A stretch of DNA of 64,000 nucleotides from an uncultured Eubacteriales bacterium (GTDB lineage: Bacteria > Bacillota > Clostridia > Peptostreptococcales > Anaerovoracaceae): NCBI GenBank assembly GCA_902795135.1, contig CADBJW010000005.1:44435-108434 (forward strand). The letters run 5' to 3'. Under the pieces are notes generated by a model, which was given only the letters and a program-made list of their open reading frames with translations, was not told the origin of the DNA and searched no databases. The stretch's first letter is position 1. Every line of letters begins with the position of its first letter. This document shows positions 8,927 through 17,552 of the stretch, piece by piece. Both the position numbers and the translations under genes were made by a program.

Positions 8927-9864
8927 AAAAAGTATGTGCACTGGTATGCATGATCTTGTTAACCGCAGCGATGTGCGCGCCGGCAGTTTTTGCGGCGGAT
9001 AAATACCAGGCTTCAGACAGTAAGAACAATCTGAAAGTCGTAAAGACATCGCCGGAAAACGGACAAGACGGCGTTGCAGTGGATAATTTCAGTGTAAAGA
9101 TCTATTTTAGTAAGGCCGTCAAGCCGGAAACAAAGAAGGCAAAAAAGGCCAATGAAAAACAGTTTGTTCTCAAGAGCGAGGAAGGAACCAGAATTCCAAT
9201 CAAAGTTTATTACAGCGACGATGAAGAAGGTCTCCTGATGGTTGCTGCGGACGTAGTGACGGCTGATAAAGATCACCAGATCAAAGGCGGCAAGGAATAT
9301 ACGCTGACCATCAAAAAGGGATTTACGGCAACGGATGGCACTGCCATGTTCAAACAGGAGAATATCAAACTTACGACACTCAACCAGCAGAGATCCATGG
9401 CCGTTTACATGATCTTAATGGTTCTCATGATGGGTGGTATGGTATTCTTCACATTAAGGAGCACGAAGAAAGCCCAGGAAAAGGAAAAAGAAGAAAAGAA
9501 AGCGGCAACCGTTAATCCATATAAGGAAGCCAAGAAAACCGGCAAATCGGTAGAAGAAATCGTTGCCAAAGACAACAAGAAAAAGAAGAAGAGAGAAGAG
9601 GCGGAGGCGAAGCAACGTGAAGCAGAGGCCGCCATCGAAGCCGAGATTCTGGAGAAGATAAGAAAAGAATCCAACAAGAGAGTCTCCAGACCGAAGCCGA
9701 TTTCGACCGTTGGTTCGACCTACAAAGTGACCGTCGTACACGATAGCGGCAAGAAGGTCGAAGAACCGAAAGAAAGCAAAGCCAAGACATCAAAGGGAAC
9801 AACAAATCCTAAGAATCAGTCCGGCAAAAAGAAAAATGCTAAGAAAAAAGGCAAGAAAAAATAA
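8923..9864 (+). CDS. Secreted/membrane Ig-like (Big_5 type) protein with Lys-rich tail
   Basis: A 313-residue protein. A signal peptide (residues 1-24, ending AVFAAD) is followed by a bacterial Ig-like domain of the SbsA/Big_5 kind (VVKTSPENGQDGVAVDNF ... IKVYFSK-type pattern, ~35-155). One transmembrane helix follows at ~162-182 (MAVYMILMVLMMGGMVFFTL). A long cytoplasmic tail is extremely rich in K and E and ends in poly-lysine. Topology is therefore Ig-like domain outside, charged tail inside. The function is unknown. The tail resembles the charged arms on other envelope proteins of this window (M23 protein, DivIC). A strong terminator follows directly. Confidence 0.75.
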   Translation: MKKVCALVCMILLTAAMCAPAVFAADKYQASDSKNNLKVVKTSPENGQDGVAVDNFSVKIYFSKAVKPETKKAKKANEKQFVLKSEEGTRIPIKVYYSDDEEGLLMVAADVVTADKDHQIKGGKEYTLTIKKGFTATDGTAMFKQENIKLTTLNQQRSMAVYMILMVLMMGGMVFFTLRSTKKAQEKEKEEKKAATVNPYKEAKKTGKSVEEIVAKDNKKKKKREEAEAKQREAEAAIEAEILEKIRKESNKRVSRPKPISTVGSTYKVTVVHDSGKKVEEPKESKAKTSKGTTNPKNQSGKKKNAKKKGKKK

Positions 9865-9872
9865 TCGCACGT

Positions 9873-9904
9873 AACAGGTGAGCCCTCCGGGCTTACCTGT
9901 TTTC
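9873..9904 (+). terminator. Intrinsic terminator after the Ig-like protein gene
   Basis: Stem AACAGGTGAGCCC / GGGCTTACCTGTT (13 pairs, one G-U) with a 3-nt loop, then TTTT. It ends the tadA transcript before ispE. Confidence 0.85.
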
Positions 9905-9922
9905 ATAAAACGGGAGAAGGCA

Positions 9923-10855
9923 ATGGATAAGATCGAATTAAAATCATACGCCAAAATCAATCTGTGCCTGGATGTAAAAGGTCTTTTGGAAGGTGGTTTT
10001 CATGAAGTGGAAATGGTCATGCAGCAGATTCTGCTCTGCGATGATGTGACGGTTTGCTGGGAACCATCCGTAGGCCGGGGTTTGGATATCTCTCTTTCGA
10101 CCAACCGGCCATACCTGCCGGTGGATGAACGAAATCTGGCCTACAAAGCGGCCCTGCTCATGAACGAGCAGTTCGGCACAGACATGCATGGGAAACTCGA
10201 CATCAAAATCAAGAAGCGGATTCCGGTGGCGGCGGGTCTTGCCGGCGGCAGCGGCAACGGCGCCATCGTATTGCACGCGATCAATGAGCTGTGGAAACTC
10301 GATCAGAGAGTTTCAGATCTTTGCGAACTCGGTGCAAAACTGGGTTCCGACGTTCCTTTCTGTGTCATGGGGCAGGCAGCGGAAAACCACCAGTTAAAAA
10401 AGAAGTTTGCAGAGGATCCTTTGGCTTGCCACTGTGCCCTTGCGACAGGCAGGGGAACGGAACTGAAACCCTTAAAAGGATTAAAAAGCCATCTCGTACT
10501 GTCCAAGCCGCCGATCAGCGTATCCACGGCAGAAGTCTACCGGGGCATCGATGAGGTGACGATCCCATCTCGTCCAAACACCCGGGAAATGATCGAAGGA
10601 TTGGAGAAGGGTGACTTAAAAACAGTCCAAAAAAATATGATCAATGTCCTTGAAAATTTCACCCTAAAGCGGTATCCTATTGTTGTGTATACAAAGAACA
10701 ATATACAAAGTACATGCAGTCCTGGAGCGGTACTCATGAGCGGCAGCGGGCCGACGGTGTTCGGATTATGTGGCAGCCGTGACGAGGCAAAAGCAATTTG
10801 TGAACAGCTCAGGAAAGTCAATAAAGAAAGCTTTTGGACAAGAACAACATTCTAG
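9923..10855 (+). CDS. ispE: 4-diphosphocytidyl-2-C-methyl-D-erythritol kinase IspE
   Basis: A 310-residue GHMP kinase that phosphorylates CDP-methylerythritol in the MEP isoprenoid pathway. Visible motifs are SYAKINLCLDV at the N-terminus, the ATP-binding GHMP motif PVAAGLAGGSGNGA (from residue 101), and the C-terminal motif GAVLMSGSGPTVFG. The usual GGGSSDAA is changed to AGGSGNGA, so the motif is somewhat divergent. ATG 9923 is behind GGGAGAAGG. An upstream in-frame start at 9878 is rejected because it lies inside the terminator hairpin. A FadR-type regulator follows 20 nt later. Confidence 0.9.
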   Translation: MDKIELKSYAKINLCLDVKGLLEGGFHEVEMVMQQILLCDDVTVCWEPSVGRGLDISLSTNRPYLPVDERNLAYKAALLMNEQFGTDMHGKLDIKIKKRIPVAAGLAGGSGNGAIVLHAINELWKLDQRVSDLCELGAKLGSDVPFCVMGQAAENHQLKKKFAEDPLACHCALATGRGTELKPLKGLKSHLVLSKPPISVSTAEVYRGIDEVTIPSRPNTREMIEGLEKGDLKTVQKNMINVLENFTLKRYPIVVYTKNNIQSTCSPGAVLMSGSGPTVFGLCGSRDEAKAICEQLRKVNKESFWTRTTF

Positions 10856-10875
10856 GTATGCAGTGAGGAAAGAAC

Positions 10876-11547
10876 ATGTTAAATTTCGATATTCAAAATC
10901 ATAAACCGTTGCGGGAAATGGTCTATGAAGAGTTGAAGATGCAGATTCTGACAGGCGCCATTATCCCGGGAACAAGAATGATGGAGGTTGAATTGGCCGA
11001 CGAGATGGGTGTCAGCAGAACCCCGATCCGTGAAGCGATTCGTAAGCTCGAGAAAGAGGGTCTGGTTACGATTGAACCAAGACGCGGAGCCTATGCCTCT
11101 ATGATCTCAACCGAAGACATGGTAGAGATTCTGGAAGTTAGACAGGACCTGGAGGGCCTTGCCGCTTATTTTGCTGCAGAAAGAATGCAGCCGGACAAAA
11201 TCGAAATCCTGAACGAGATCTCAGACAAATACAATGAAGCGGTAAGAAATGGCAGCATGAAAGACATGATCACTTATGATACGATGTTCCACAGAACGAT
11301 TGTAGATTCATGTCATAACAAGATTCTGGTGCAAATGATCGAGCAGCTGCAGGAACTGGTTCTGAGATTCCGCTACATTTATTATGACAATTTCAGAAGA
11401 GCTGAAAACATGCCGGAAGAACACAAGGCTATTATCGAAGCTATTAAAAGTGGAGATAAAGATGCGGCAAGATTTGCAGCGGACATACACATTGACCGTC
11501 TAAAAGAACTTGTAATCAAGGAAGGCGTTCAGCAAAGACACGTATAA
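10876..11547 (+). CDS. GntR/FadR-family transcriptional regulator
   Basis: A 223-residue regulator. The N-terminal winged helix (~15-75) shows the GntR signature ELADEMGVSRTPIREAIRKL. The C-terminal all-alpha FCD ligand domain (~85-215) has metal-ligand-like residues in VRQDLEGL and DTMFHRTIVDSCHN. FCD regulators normally sense carboxylate metabolites and repress nearby catabolic genes. No obvious target operon is adjacent; the closest partner is ispE upstream. The ligand is unknown. Confidence 0.9.
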   Translation: MLNFDIQNHKPLREMVYEELKMQILTGAIIPGTRMMEVELADEMGVSRTPIREAIRKLEKEGLVTIEPRRGAYASMISTEDMVEILEVRQDLEGLAAYFAAERMQPDKIEILNEISDKYNEAVRNGSMKDMITYDTMFHRTIVDSCHNKILVQMIEQLQELVLRFRYIYYDNFRRAENMPEEHKAIIEAIKSGDKDAARFAADIHIDRLKELVIKEGVQQRHV

Positions 11548-11562
11548 TTATAGAAATTAAAA

Positions 11563-11590
11563 GAGCCCTGACGCTTTTCGTCGGGGCTTA
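11563..11590 (+). terminator. Intrinsic terminator after the GntR gene
   Basis: Stem AGCCCTGACG / CGTCGGGGCT around a 6-nt loop CTTTTC, followed by TTATGTTATTAT. The U-tract is weak, so termination may be incomplete. Confidence 0.6.
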
Positions 11591-11630
11591 TGTTATTATA
11601 TAAAGAAAAACGACAAACAGAGGAGACAGG

Positions 11631-13850
11631 ATGATGGACAAGTATTTAAAGCTTCAAAACGGAAGTGACATCCGCGGCATAGCCATTGACGGAGTCGCGG
11701 GTGAAACACCCAACCTTACAAGCGTAGAAGCAGAATATATCGGCCAGAGCTTTGCCCTTTGGTTGAGCAAGAAACTGAACAAAGAGCCGAAGGCCCTGCG
11801 CCTGGCGGTTGGCAGAGACCCGCGCATTTCCGGACCGGAGCTTTTGCAGGGGCTTGCAAAAGGCTTTGGACGCTGTGGCGCTGTCTGCTATGATTTCGGA
11901 TTGGCATCCACACCGGCTATGTTCATGGCGACGGTCTTTCCGGAGCTTCGGTGTGACGGCACCATTATGATAACGGCAAGTCATCTGCCATTTAACCGGA
12001 ATGGATTTAAATTCTTTACTGCAGAAGGCGGTCTGGATAAAAAGGACATCAAAGAGATCCTGCAGCAGGCAGCACGTCTGCAGGAGGCCGGGCCGGAAAA
12101 GGACGACGCAGCGGAAGCCGAAGCATCCCAGCCAGAGCCGGCCGATGTGATGCGCCTGTATGCGGCTCATCTGCGGAAGCTGATCCAGGACGGAACCGGT
12201 GGCGGGGCAAAGCCTTTGGATGGGATGAAAATCGTGGTGGACGCAGGAAACGGAAGCGGCGGATTTTATGCGAAGGACGTTTTGGCTCCTCTAGGCGCAG
12301 ATATAAGTGGAAGCCAGTTTCTGGAACCGGACGGAACCTTCCCGAACCACGCGCCGAATCCAGAGAACAAAGAAGCCATGCATGCGATTTCCGAGCGGGT
12401 TTCTGAGACCCATGCAGATTTCGGCCTGATCTTTGATACGGATGTGGACCGGTCCGCAGCGGTTGACAGCAAGGGCAGAGAGATCGCCCGAAACGGCATC
12501 ATTGCCATGGCAGCAGCCCTCATTGCGGAGGATCACCCGGGTACGACCGTCGTAACAGACAGCATAACCAGCAAGCAGCTTTCGGCGTTTCTGGAAGAAA
12601 CCCTGGGACTGAAACACTTCCGATTCAAACGGGGATACAAGAATGTCATCAATAAATCCAAGGAACTCAATGCACAGGGCATCGATTCTCAGCTGGCCAT
12701 CGAAACGTCCGGCCATGCGGCCCTCAAAGAAAATTTTTTTCTCGATGACGGCGCCTATCTGGCCACAAAGATCGTGATCAAAGCCGCCCAGCTTTTTCAG
12801 GAAGGCAAGCACATCGACAGCGTCATTGAAACGCTGCAGGAACCGGCGGAAGAAGAGGAAATCCGGATCCCTGTTCTTTGCGAAGAATTCGGGCCATACG
12901 GGGACAAAGTCCTTGCGGAACTGGAAGACTTCGTACGGAATAGCGAAGTTGCAAAGAGCATTCCGCTGTCTCTGGAGGAGCCGAGCTACGAAGGCGTTCG
13001 GATCAATGATCCGAATGGATGGTGTCTGCTGAGAAAGTCACTGCACGACCCGATCCTGCCGCTGAATCTGGCGGCCGATGTTCCCGGCGGCATGATGCTG
13101 ATGAAGTCTCTTTTGAAGAACTTCCTGTCCACCTATGAGGAGTTGGACCTTACCAAAATGGAGACCGAAGACCCTTCCAGCAGCAGGCATTTTGTTACAT
13201 GCGGACAGATGAAACTGCTGGAGCGGAGAGCGGACGAAGACGGCCTTTCCTATTATCAGATGATGGAAAACGCCGGAACCGGAGCCTTTGAAATCATTCG
13301 GGAGGCAGCCCCTTCCGGCAAAGCCCTCGTGTTCTGCGGCAAGGGCAACAACGGTGGGGACGGCTACGTCGTAGCGAGAAAATTGAAAGAAACCGGCTAC
13401 GATGTTCAGATTCTTATGGCAGACGGCATGCCGAAGACCGAGGACGCCATTACAAATTACGAATTGATTCGGGACCAGATTCCGGTCATCGATCTGAGCG
13501 AGACGCCGGAGCGCCTTGCGGATATGGACGCAAACTGCGACTTTATCGTGGATGCCATTTACGGAACCGGCTTCCACGGAAACCTGCGGGGAAGCGGTCT
13601 TAAGGCGGTCGACTGGATCAATCAGGCAAAGGCTTCGGGTGCGAAAGTATTCGCTCTGGACATTCCGTCCGGCATGGGCGGCGATTTGAACGATGAGGCG
13701 CAGCTGGACAAGAAAACGGTACGGGCAGACAGGACGATCACGTTCCACGCCAGAAAACCGGTCCACCTGCAGGCATTTGCAGAACAATACTGCGGAGAAA
13801 TTATAGTTTGTGATATTGGAATTGACGAGCAAAAGCTCATGAAATGGTAA
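11631..13850 (+). CDS. Phosphohexomutase (PMM/PGM) fused to NAD(P)HX epimerase (NnrE/YjeF_N)
   Basis: A 739-residue two-enzyme fusion. Residues ~1-505 are an alpha-D-phosphohexomutase: nucleophile loop ITASHLP (T115-A-S117-H118, normally TASHNP), metal loop D269-T-D271-V-D273, and sugar loop ETSGHAA. Residues ~520-739 are a YjeF N-terminal domain: MKLLERRADEDGLSYYQMMENAG, nucleotide loop GKGNNGGDGYVVARKL (~570-585), and DIPSGMGGDLN. The mutase would interconvert hexose 1- and 6-phosphates. NnrE repairs damaged NAD(P)HX epimers and is usually fused to the NnrD dehydratase, not to a mutase. No frame break separates the halves. The stop overlaps the next fusion gene by 7 nt. Confidence 0.88.
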   Translation: MMDKYLKLQNGSDIRGIAIDGVAGETPNLTSVEAEYIGQSFALWLSKKLNKEPKALRLAVGRDPRISGPELLQGLAKGFGRCGAVCYDFGLASTPAMFMATVFPELRCDGTIMITASHLPFNRNGFKFFTAEGGLDKKDIKEILQQAARLQEAGPEKDDAAEAEASQPEPADVMRLYAAHLRKLIQDGTGGGAKPLDGMKIVVDAGNGSGGFYAKDVLAPLGADISGSQFLEPDGTFPNHAPNPENKEAMHAISERVSETHADFGLIFDTDVDRSAAVDSKGREIARNGIIAMAAALIAEDHPGTTVVTDSITSKQLSAFLEETLGLKHFRFKRGYKNVINKSKELNAQGIDSQLAIETSGHAALKENFFLDDGAYLATKIVIKAAQLFQEGKHIDSVIETLQEPAEEEEIRIPVLCEEFGPYGDKVLAELEDFVRNSEVAKSIPLSLEEPSYEGVRINDPNGWCLLRKSLHDPILPLNLAADVPGGMMLMKSLLKNFLSTYEELDLTKMETEDPSSSRHFVTCGQMKLLERRADEDGLSYYQMMENAGTGAFEIIREAAPSGKALVFCGKGNNGGDGYVVARKLKETGYDVQILMADGMPKTEDAITNYELIRDQIPVIDLSETPERLADMDANCDFIVDAIYGTGFHGNLRGSGLKAVDWINQAKASGAKVFALDIPSGMGGDLNDEAQLDKKTVRADRTITFHARKPVHLQAFAEQYCGEIIVCDIGIDEQKLMKW

Positions 13851-15235
13851 TGGAATTAAAGGATAAATTAAACCGATTAGAAGAAATATTAAATGGATAC
13901 GGGCAGATGATCGTCGCCTTTTCGGGCGGCGTGGACAGCACCTTTCTGCTGGCCTTTGCCTACAAACTCTGGGGCGATGACAGGATCGCGGCGATTACAG
14001 CGAAGGGTCCCCATTTCGCGCCGGATGAAGTGGAATACGCCGGTCAGGTATGCGACCGGCTGGGCATCAGTCACAAATATCTGGACGTCAGCTATGTTCT
14101 GAACATGATTAAACGAAATCCAGCAGACCGCTGTTATCACTGCAAGAGAGAGATCTTTTCCGGACTGAAGGAACGGGCGGATATGGTCGGAAGCGTTCTG
14201 GCAGACGGAACGAATATGGATGACATGCAGGACTATCGTCCGGGACACCGGGCCATTCGGGAGCTGGGTGTTGCGAGTCCTCTCAAAGAGGCGGGGCTGA
14301 CCAAACAGGAAATCCGGCAGGCCTTTCGGGAATTGGCGGAGCAGGACGAAGTCCTTGCGGCGGCGCTGGGAATGCCGGGCGGTGATCTGAAAATCTGGGA
14401 GAAACCGGCCTTTGCATGTCTGGCCTCCAGAGTGCCTTACGGCGAAACGATTACCGAAGAAAAACTTCACGCGATCTACAAAGGAGAAGTTTTTCTGCGC
14501 AGCTGCGGTTTTGATCAGGTGCGCGTACGATGTCACGAAATCGCAGGACGCGTTAGCGGTAATAACAGCCGGTTCATTGCCCGCATTGAATTGGATCCGG
14601 GGGACATTGACCGGTTTTGCAGAGAAATATCCTTTGGCGATGTTGAAGCGGCTCTGCAGGAGGCGGGTTTTGAATACGTGACCTTGGACCTGGGGGGATA
14701 TGCGAAAGGGAAGCTGAATGGCGATCTGCAGGATAAGGCCGCATTGCTGCCGGATCGCATTAAGGTTACGGAAACCGTTGCCAGAGGCCGGGCAGAGAAT
14801 GTGGAGACGGCCGACATCATGGCAGAAATCGACCGGTTTCTCCAGGAAACGAAGCAAAAGGATTATTCCTTTGATGATTTTATCGATATTATCAGGCAGC
14901 TGCGAGAACCAGGCGGATGTCCATGGGACAGAGCCCAGACCCACGAAAGCCTTAAGAAGCATATGGTCGAAGAGGCGAACGAGGTTCTGGACGCCATCGA
15001 TAGCGGCGATAGCGCCCACATCTGCGAGGAACTGGGGGATGTGCTTTTGCAAATCGTGCTGCACGCACAAATCGCCAGCGAGGCTGGCGACTTTGACATT
15101 CATGATGTTGTTCAGTGCGTTTCGGAGAAGATGGTGCGAAGGCATCCTCATGTATTCGGAAACATCGATGTCTCGTCCATCGATGAAGGTCTTGACCTCT
15201 GGGAAGAAATCAAGAAGCGCGAGAAGCAGTGCTGA
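13844..15235 (+). CDS. LarE-type sulfur transferase fused to MazG nucleotide pyrophosphohydrolase
   Basis: A 463-residue fusion. Residues ~1-275 match LarE: PP-loop SGGVDST (S27-S32) and the sacrificial-cysteine motif PAFACLASRVPYG with C192. LarE adenylates and sulfurates a nicotinate-derived dinucleotide to build the nickel-pincer cofactor of lactate racemase. Residues ~340-463 are a MazG domain: GGCPWDRAQTHESLKKHMVEEANE, then EELGDVLLQIVLHAQIA, with the acidic Mg-binding pattern EExxE/ExxD. MazG hydrolyses NTPs to NMP and PPi. The linker (~280-335) shows no family. LarA, LarB and LarC are not in the window. The 3' end overlaps the convergent eamA gene by 26 nt. Confidence 0.87.
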   Translation: MVMELKDKLNRLEEILNGYGQMIVAFSGGVDSTFLLAFAYKLWGDDRIAAITAKGPHFAPDEVEYAGQVCDRLGISHKYLDVSYVLNMIKRNPADRCYHCKREIFSGLKERADMVGSVLADGTNMDDMQDYRPGHRAIRELGVASPLKEAGLTKQEIRQAFRELAEQDEVLAAALGMPGGDLKIWEKPAFACLASRVPYGETITEEKLHAIYKGEVFLRSCGFDQVRVRCHEIAGRVSGNNSRFIARIELDPGDIDRFCREISFGDVEAALQEAGFEYVTLDLGGYAKGKLNGDLQDKAALLPDRIKVTETVARGRAENVETADIMAEIDRFLQETKQKDYSFDDFIDIIRQLREPGGCPWDRAQTHESLKKHMVEEANEVLDAIDSGDSAHICEELGDVLLQIVLHAQIASEAGDFDIHDVVQCVSEKMVRRHPHVFGNIDVSSIDEGLDLWEEIKKREKQC

Positions 15236-16118
15236 TCGGCAGGTTTGCGACGACGATGGCCGCGAACATGATCAGGCAGCCCAGAATTTCACGAAGCTGC
15301 ATAACTTCTCCTAAAATGATCATCCCTGCGATGACTGCAAATACGGATTCCAGGCAAAGAATCATAGCGGCGATTCCAGGATCCGTATATTTCTGGCCGA
15401 CGACCTGAAGTGTATAAGCAACGCCGCAGGACATAACACCGGCATACAGAAGCGTAAACCAGGAACCGGTCATGGTGGCCATGGTTGGCAGCGCGTGTCC
15501 CAGAGCCGGATCGACAAACGGCATGATGATTAGGGATACGGCACCGGCCACGAAGAACTGTATGCAGGAAAGTTTCACGCCATCGACTTTTGGTGAGAAA
15601 TGATCGATGACTAGAATATGTACGGCGAAACAGAAGGCGCAAATCAAAATGATGATGTCACCCTTGTTGACGCTGCCAAACCCTTCCGGCGGAATACTGA
15701 GGAGATACAGTCCCACGGCCGCAGCGGCAACGCAGCACCACATGATCGGGGTGACTTTCTTTTTCAGGAAGATTCCCATCAGCGGCACAATGACAACGTA
15801 AAGCGCAGTAATAAATCCCGTATGGGAAACCGATGTATAATAAAGGCCGATTTGCTGGACGTTTCCGGCGGCGCACAGGGCAAGCCCGCAAAAGATGCCG
15901 CCAAGGATCAACGTCTTGTTTACCGGTTCTTTTTCTTTTTTTGATTTATTGATGATCAAAATGACCGGAATCAGTGCAACGGCTCCAATCAGAGTACGGA
16001 TTCCGTTAAATGCGATCGGGCCAAGCTGATCCATGCCTGCTTTCTGGGCAACAAAGGCCGTTCCCCAAATGATGGCAGTTGTCATCAGGAGTGCGTTTCC
16101 TTTTAATTGTCCTCTCAT
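15210..16118 (-). CDS. EamA/DMT-family transporter
   Basis: A 302-residue membrane protein with about ten transmembrane helices arranged as two EamA repeats. The first repeat starts MTTAIIWGTAFVAQKAG, and the second includes YTLQVVGQKYTDPGIAAMILCLESVFAVIAG. The family mostly exports amino acids or metabolites. It starts 11 nt after the stop of the PucR regulator gene, so the two form one transcript. The regulator probably controls its own exporter and the divergent PLP enzyme. The substrate is unknown. Confidence 0.9.
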   Translation of the reverse strand: MRGQLKGNALLMTTAIIWGTAFVAQKAGMDQLGPIAFNGIRTLIGAVALIPVILIINKSKKEKEPVNKTLILGGIFCGLALCAAGNVQQIGLYYTSVSHTGFITALYVVIVPLMGIFLKKKVTPIMWCCVAAAAVGLYLLSIPPEGFGSVNKGDIIILICAFCFAVHILVIDHFSPKVDGVKLSCIQFFVAGAVSLIIMPFVDPALGHALPTMATMTGSWFTLLYAGVMSCGVAYTLQVVGQKYTDPGIAAMILCLESVFAVIAGMIILGEVMQLREILGCLIMFAAIVVANLPISTASRAS

Positions 16119-16129
16119 TACATACCTCC

Positions 16130-17308
16130 CTAAATTAGCGGTTCTTCATTTAGTATACTATATATTTTGTGCATTTTGGTAAACATATAGAGCTGAATGT
16201 AGGCGTCCGCGGAATTTGATATTCCGAGAACGTGTTTTATTTTGTCGATTCGGTAACGAATCGTGTTTCCGTGCTGAAAAAGCTTCTTCGCAGCAAGGGA
16301 GACGTCTCCGTTACAATCCATATAGCAAATCAGTGTTTCCAAAAGGTGGGACCCGTGTTTCTCGTCGTAGCCGGTGATTCGTTTCAAAGTCTTTTGATAA
16401 AACCCCACATGCGGTTTGCTGTCGATGTACGGAATGATCAGCCCGTCCGAACCAATCTGTGAAAAAAGCTTTTGCTCCGCTCCATCAATGAACGCGCTGA
16501 TCGCAGCACTGACGGCCTCTTTGACAGCTTCGCGCAAAAGCCCCAAACCGGATTTTGGATCGGAAGACCCAACGGAAAAACCGGTTAGATTCACATTGAA
16601 GCCCTTCAGAATAGTTACGAGGGCGTCCGGTTGTTGAGGGATCGGCTCCTCCGAGGTGTAGATGAGCATCAGACAGCGACTGCATTTTATAAAGGCATCT
16701 CCGCTTTTGTAAATATACAGATTGTACGTCAGTGTCCGGCGGTACTCATCGAGGGCACGATCCAAAGATGCAACGGCATCACTGGTCGGAATACAGCAGA
16801 AACAGACCAGATTGTCGTGAAACAGCGGATTCAGTTTTTTCGCAATGGAGAAGGCCATGTCGTCGTTGCTTTCCATGAGGAAACGAAGATAATCGAGAGA
16901 AACCCGATTGGCATCGTTGTAGAAGACAGCCGACCGGATGGCAAAAATCAGATCCTCCAGGTACGCCTCGGTATAGAGGAACAAGGGAATGCGGTGGGCA
17001 TTTGCCAAATCCAGAATCTCATCCGGCAGAGCGAAGTGTTCAGCGTCCGGAACTTTAATGCCAATCGCAGCAACGTTAACATTGATCAGGGCCTTGAACC
17101 GTTTGAGCATATTAGCGGGCGCAGGATCCATCATGTATAACGTAATAAAAACAAAGTCTCCCGGACGGAAATCCCGAGCGATGGAATCCGGCATCTCCCA
17201 ATCCAAAATGCTAGTGCCGGTCACATCGTTAAAAAGACCCCGCTGGTCCGATACCAATCGGAAGGATTCAAATTCATCCAAAGACAACAGATCGATTACC
17301 TTTAACAT
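16130..17308 (-). CDS. PucR-family transcriptional regulator (copy 1)
   Basis: A 392-residue regulator. The N-terminal PucR sensor domain (~1-125) is followed by a GGDEF-like linker region and a C-terminal HTH_30 domain (~325-385: LLETLICYMDCNGDVSLAAKKLFQHGNTIRYR and following). PucR regulators activate purine or amino-acid catabolism genes. The gene is divergent from a cysteine-desulfurase-like gene and upstream of an EamA exporter. The shared intergenic region carries a perfect 15-bp palindrome also found, with two arm mismatches, by the second PucR gene of this window (53780). Confidence 0.9.
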   Translation of the reverse strand: MLKVIDLLSLDEFESFRLVSDQRGLFNDVTGTSILDWEMPDSIARDFRPGDFVFITLYMMDPAPANMLKRFKALINVNVAAIGIKVPDAEHFALPDEILDLANAHRIPLFLYTEAYLEDLIFAIRSAVFYNDANRVSLDYLRFLMESNDDMAFSIAKKLNPLFHDNLVCFCCIPTSDAVASLDRALDEYRRTLTYNLYIYKSGDAFIKCSRCLMLIYTSEEPIPQQPDALVTILKGFNVNLTGFSVGSSDPKSGLGLLREAVKEAVSAAISAFIDGAEQKLFSQIGSDGLIIPYIDSKPHVGFYQKTLKRITGYDEKHGSHLLETLICYMDCNGDVSLAAKKLFQHGNTIRYRIDKIKHVLGISNSADAYIQLYMFTKMHKIYSILNEEPLI

Positions 17309-17379
17309 TGTATGAACCTCTTCTTAGGCACCGCTCTCATTTGGCGCCTGTTTTTGTAAATTCCACAACTGTTTTGAAA

Positions 17380-17408
17380 AGTATATCACTGAAATCCTTC
17401 TGATACAA
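17380..17408 (-). promoter_or_regulatory. Predicted promoter of pucR(1)-eamA
   Basis: Read on the minus strand: TTGTAT (17408-17403), 17-nt spacer, TATACT (17385-17380) with TGA just before the -10 (extended -10). It leaves a leader of ~65 nt before the pucR start. Confidence 0.6.
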
Positions 17409-17437
17409 GTAAACCATAGCCTATAAAGACTTGTCTA

Positions 17438-17452
17438 TTGTAATTATTACAA
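17438..17452. promoter_or_regulatory. Candidate PucR operator palindrome
   Basis: TTGTAATTATTACAA is a perfect 7-1-7 inverted repeat between the divergent pucR(1) and PLP-enzyme genes. It lies about 83 nt upstream of the predicted start point of the plus-strand gene, a typical activator position. A related site sits at 53721-53735 beside the second PucR gene. Confidence 0.5.
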
Positions 17453-17493
17453 AAGAATGGGATGAAAATAGTATGCGAAACAAGTGCATTCCG

Positions 17494-17521
17494 TTGAAAT
17501 CTATCATCAGGATGGTACAAT
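17494..17521 (+). promoter_or_regulatory. Predicted promoter of the cysteine-desulfurase-like gene
   Basis: TTGAAA (17494-17499), 16-nt spacer, TACAAT (17516-17521) with TGG before the -10. It is placed ~30 nt before ATG 17553 and rules out the longer ORF start at 17484. Confidence 0.65.
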
Positions 17522-17552
17522 CAAGGAAAGAATCAGAAAAGGAGGATCTGCA

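Noticed and set aside
9878-9922. An upstream in-frame start for ispE
   Set aside because: It falls inside the terminator hairpin of the previous gene; ATG 9923 with GGGAGAAGG matches homologues.
13889-15151. A 420-codon minus-strand open frame
   Set aside because: Shadow of the LarE-MazG fusion; motifs of both enzymes are on the plus strand.
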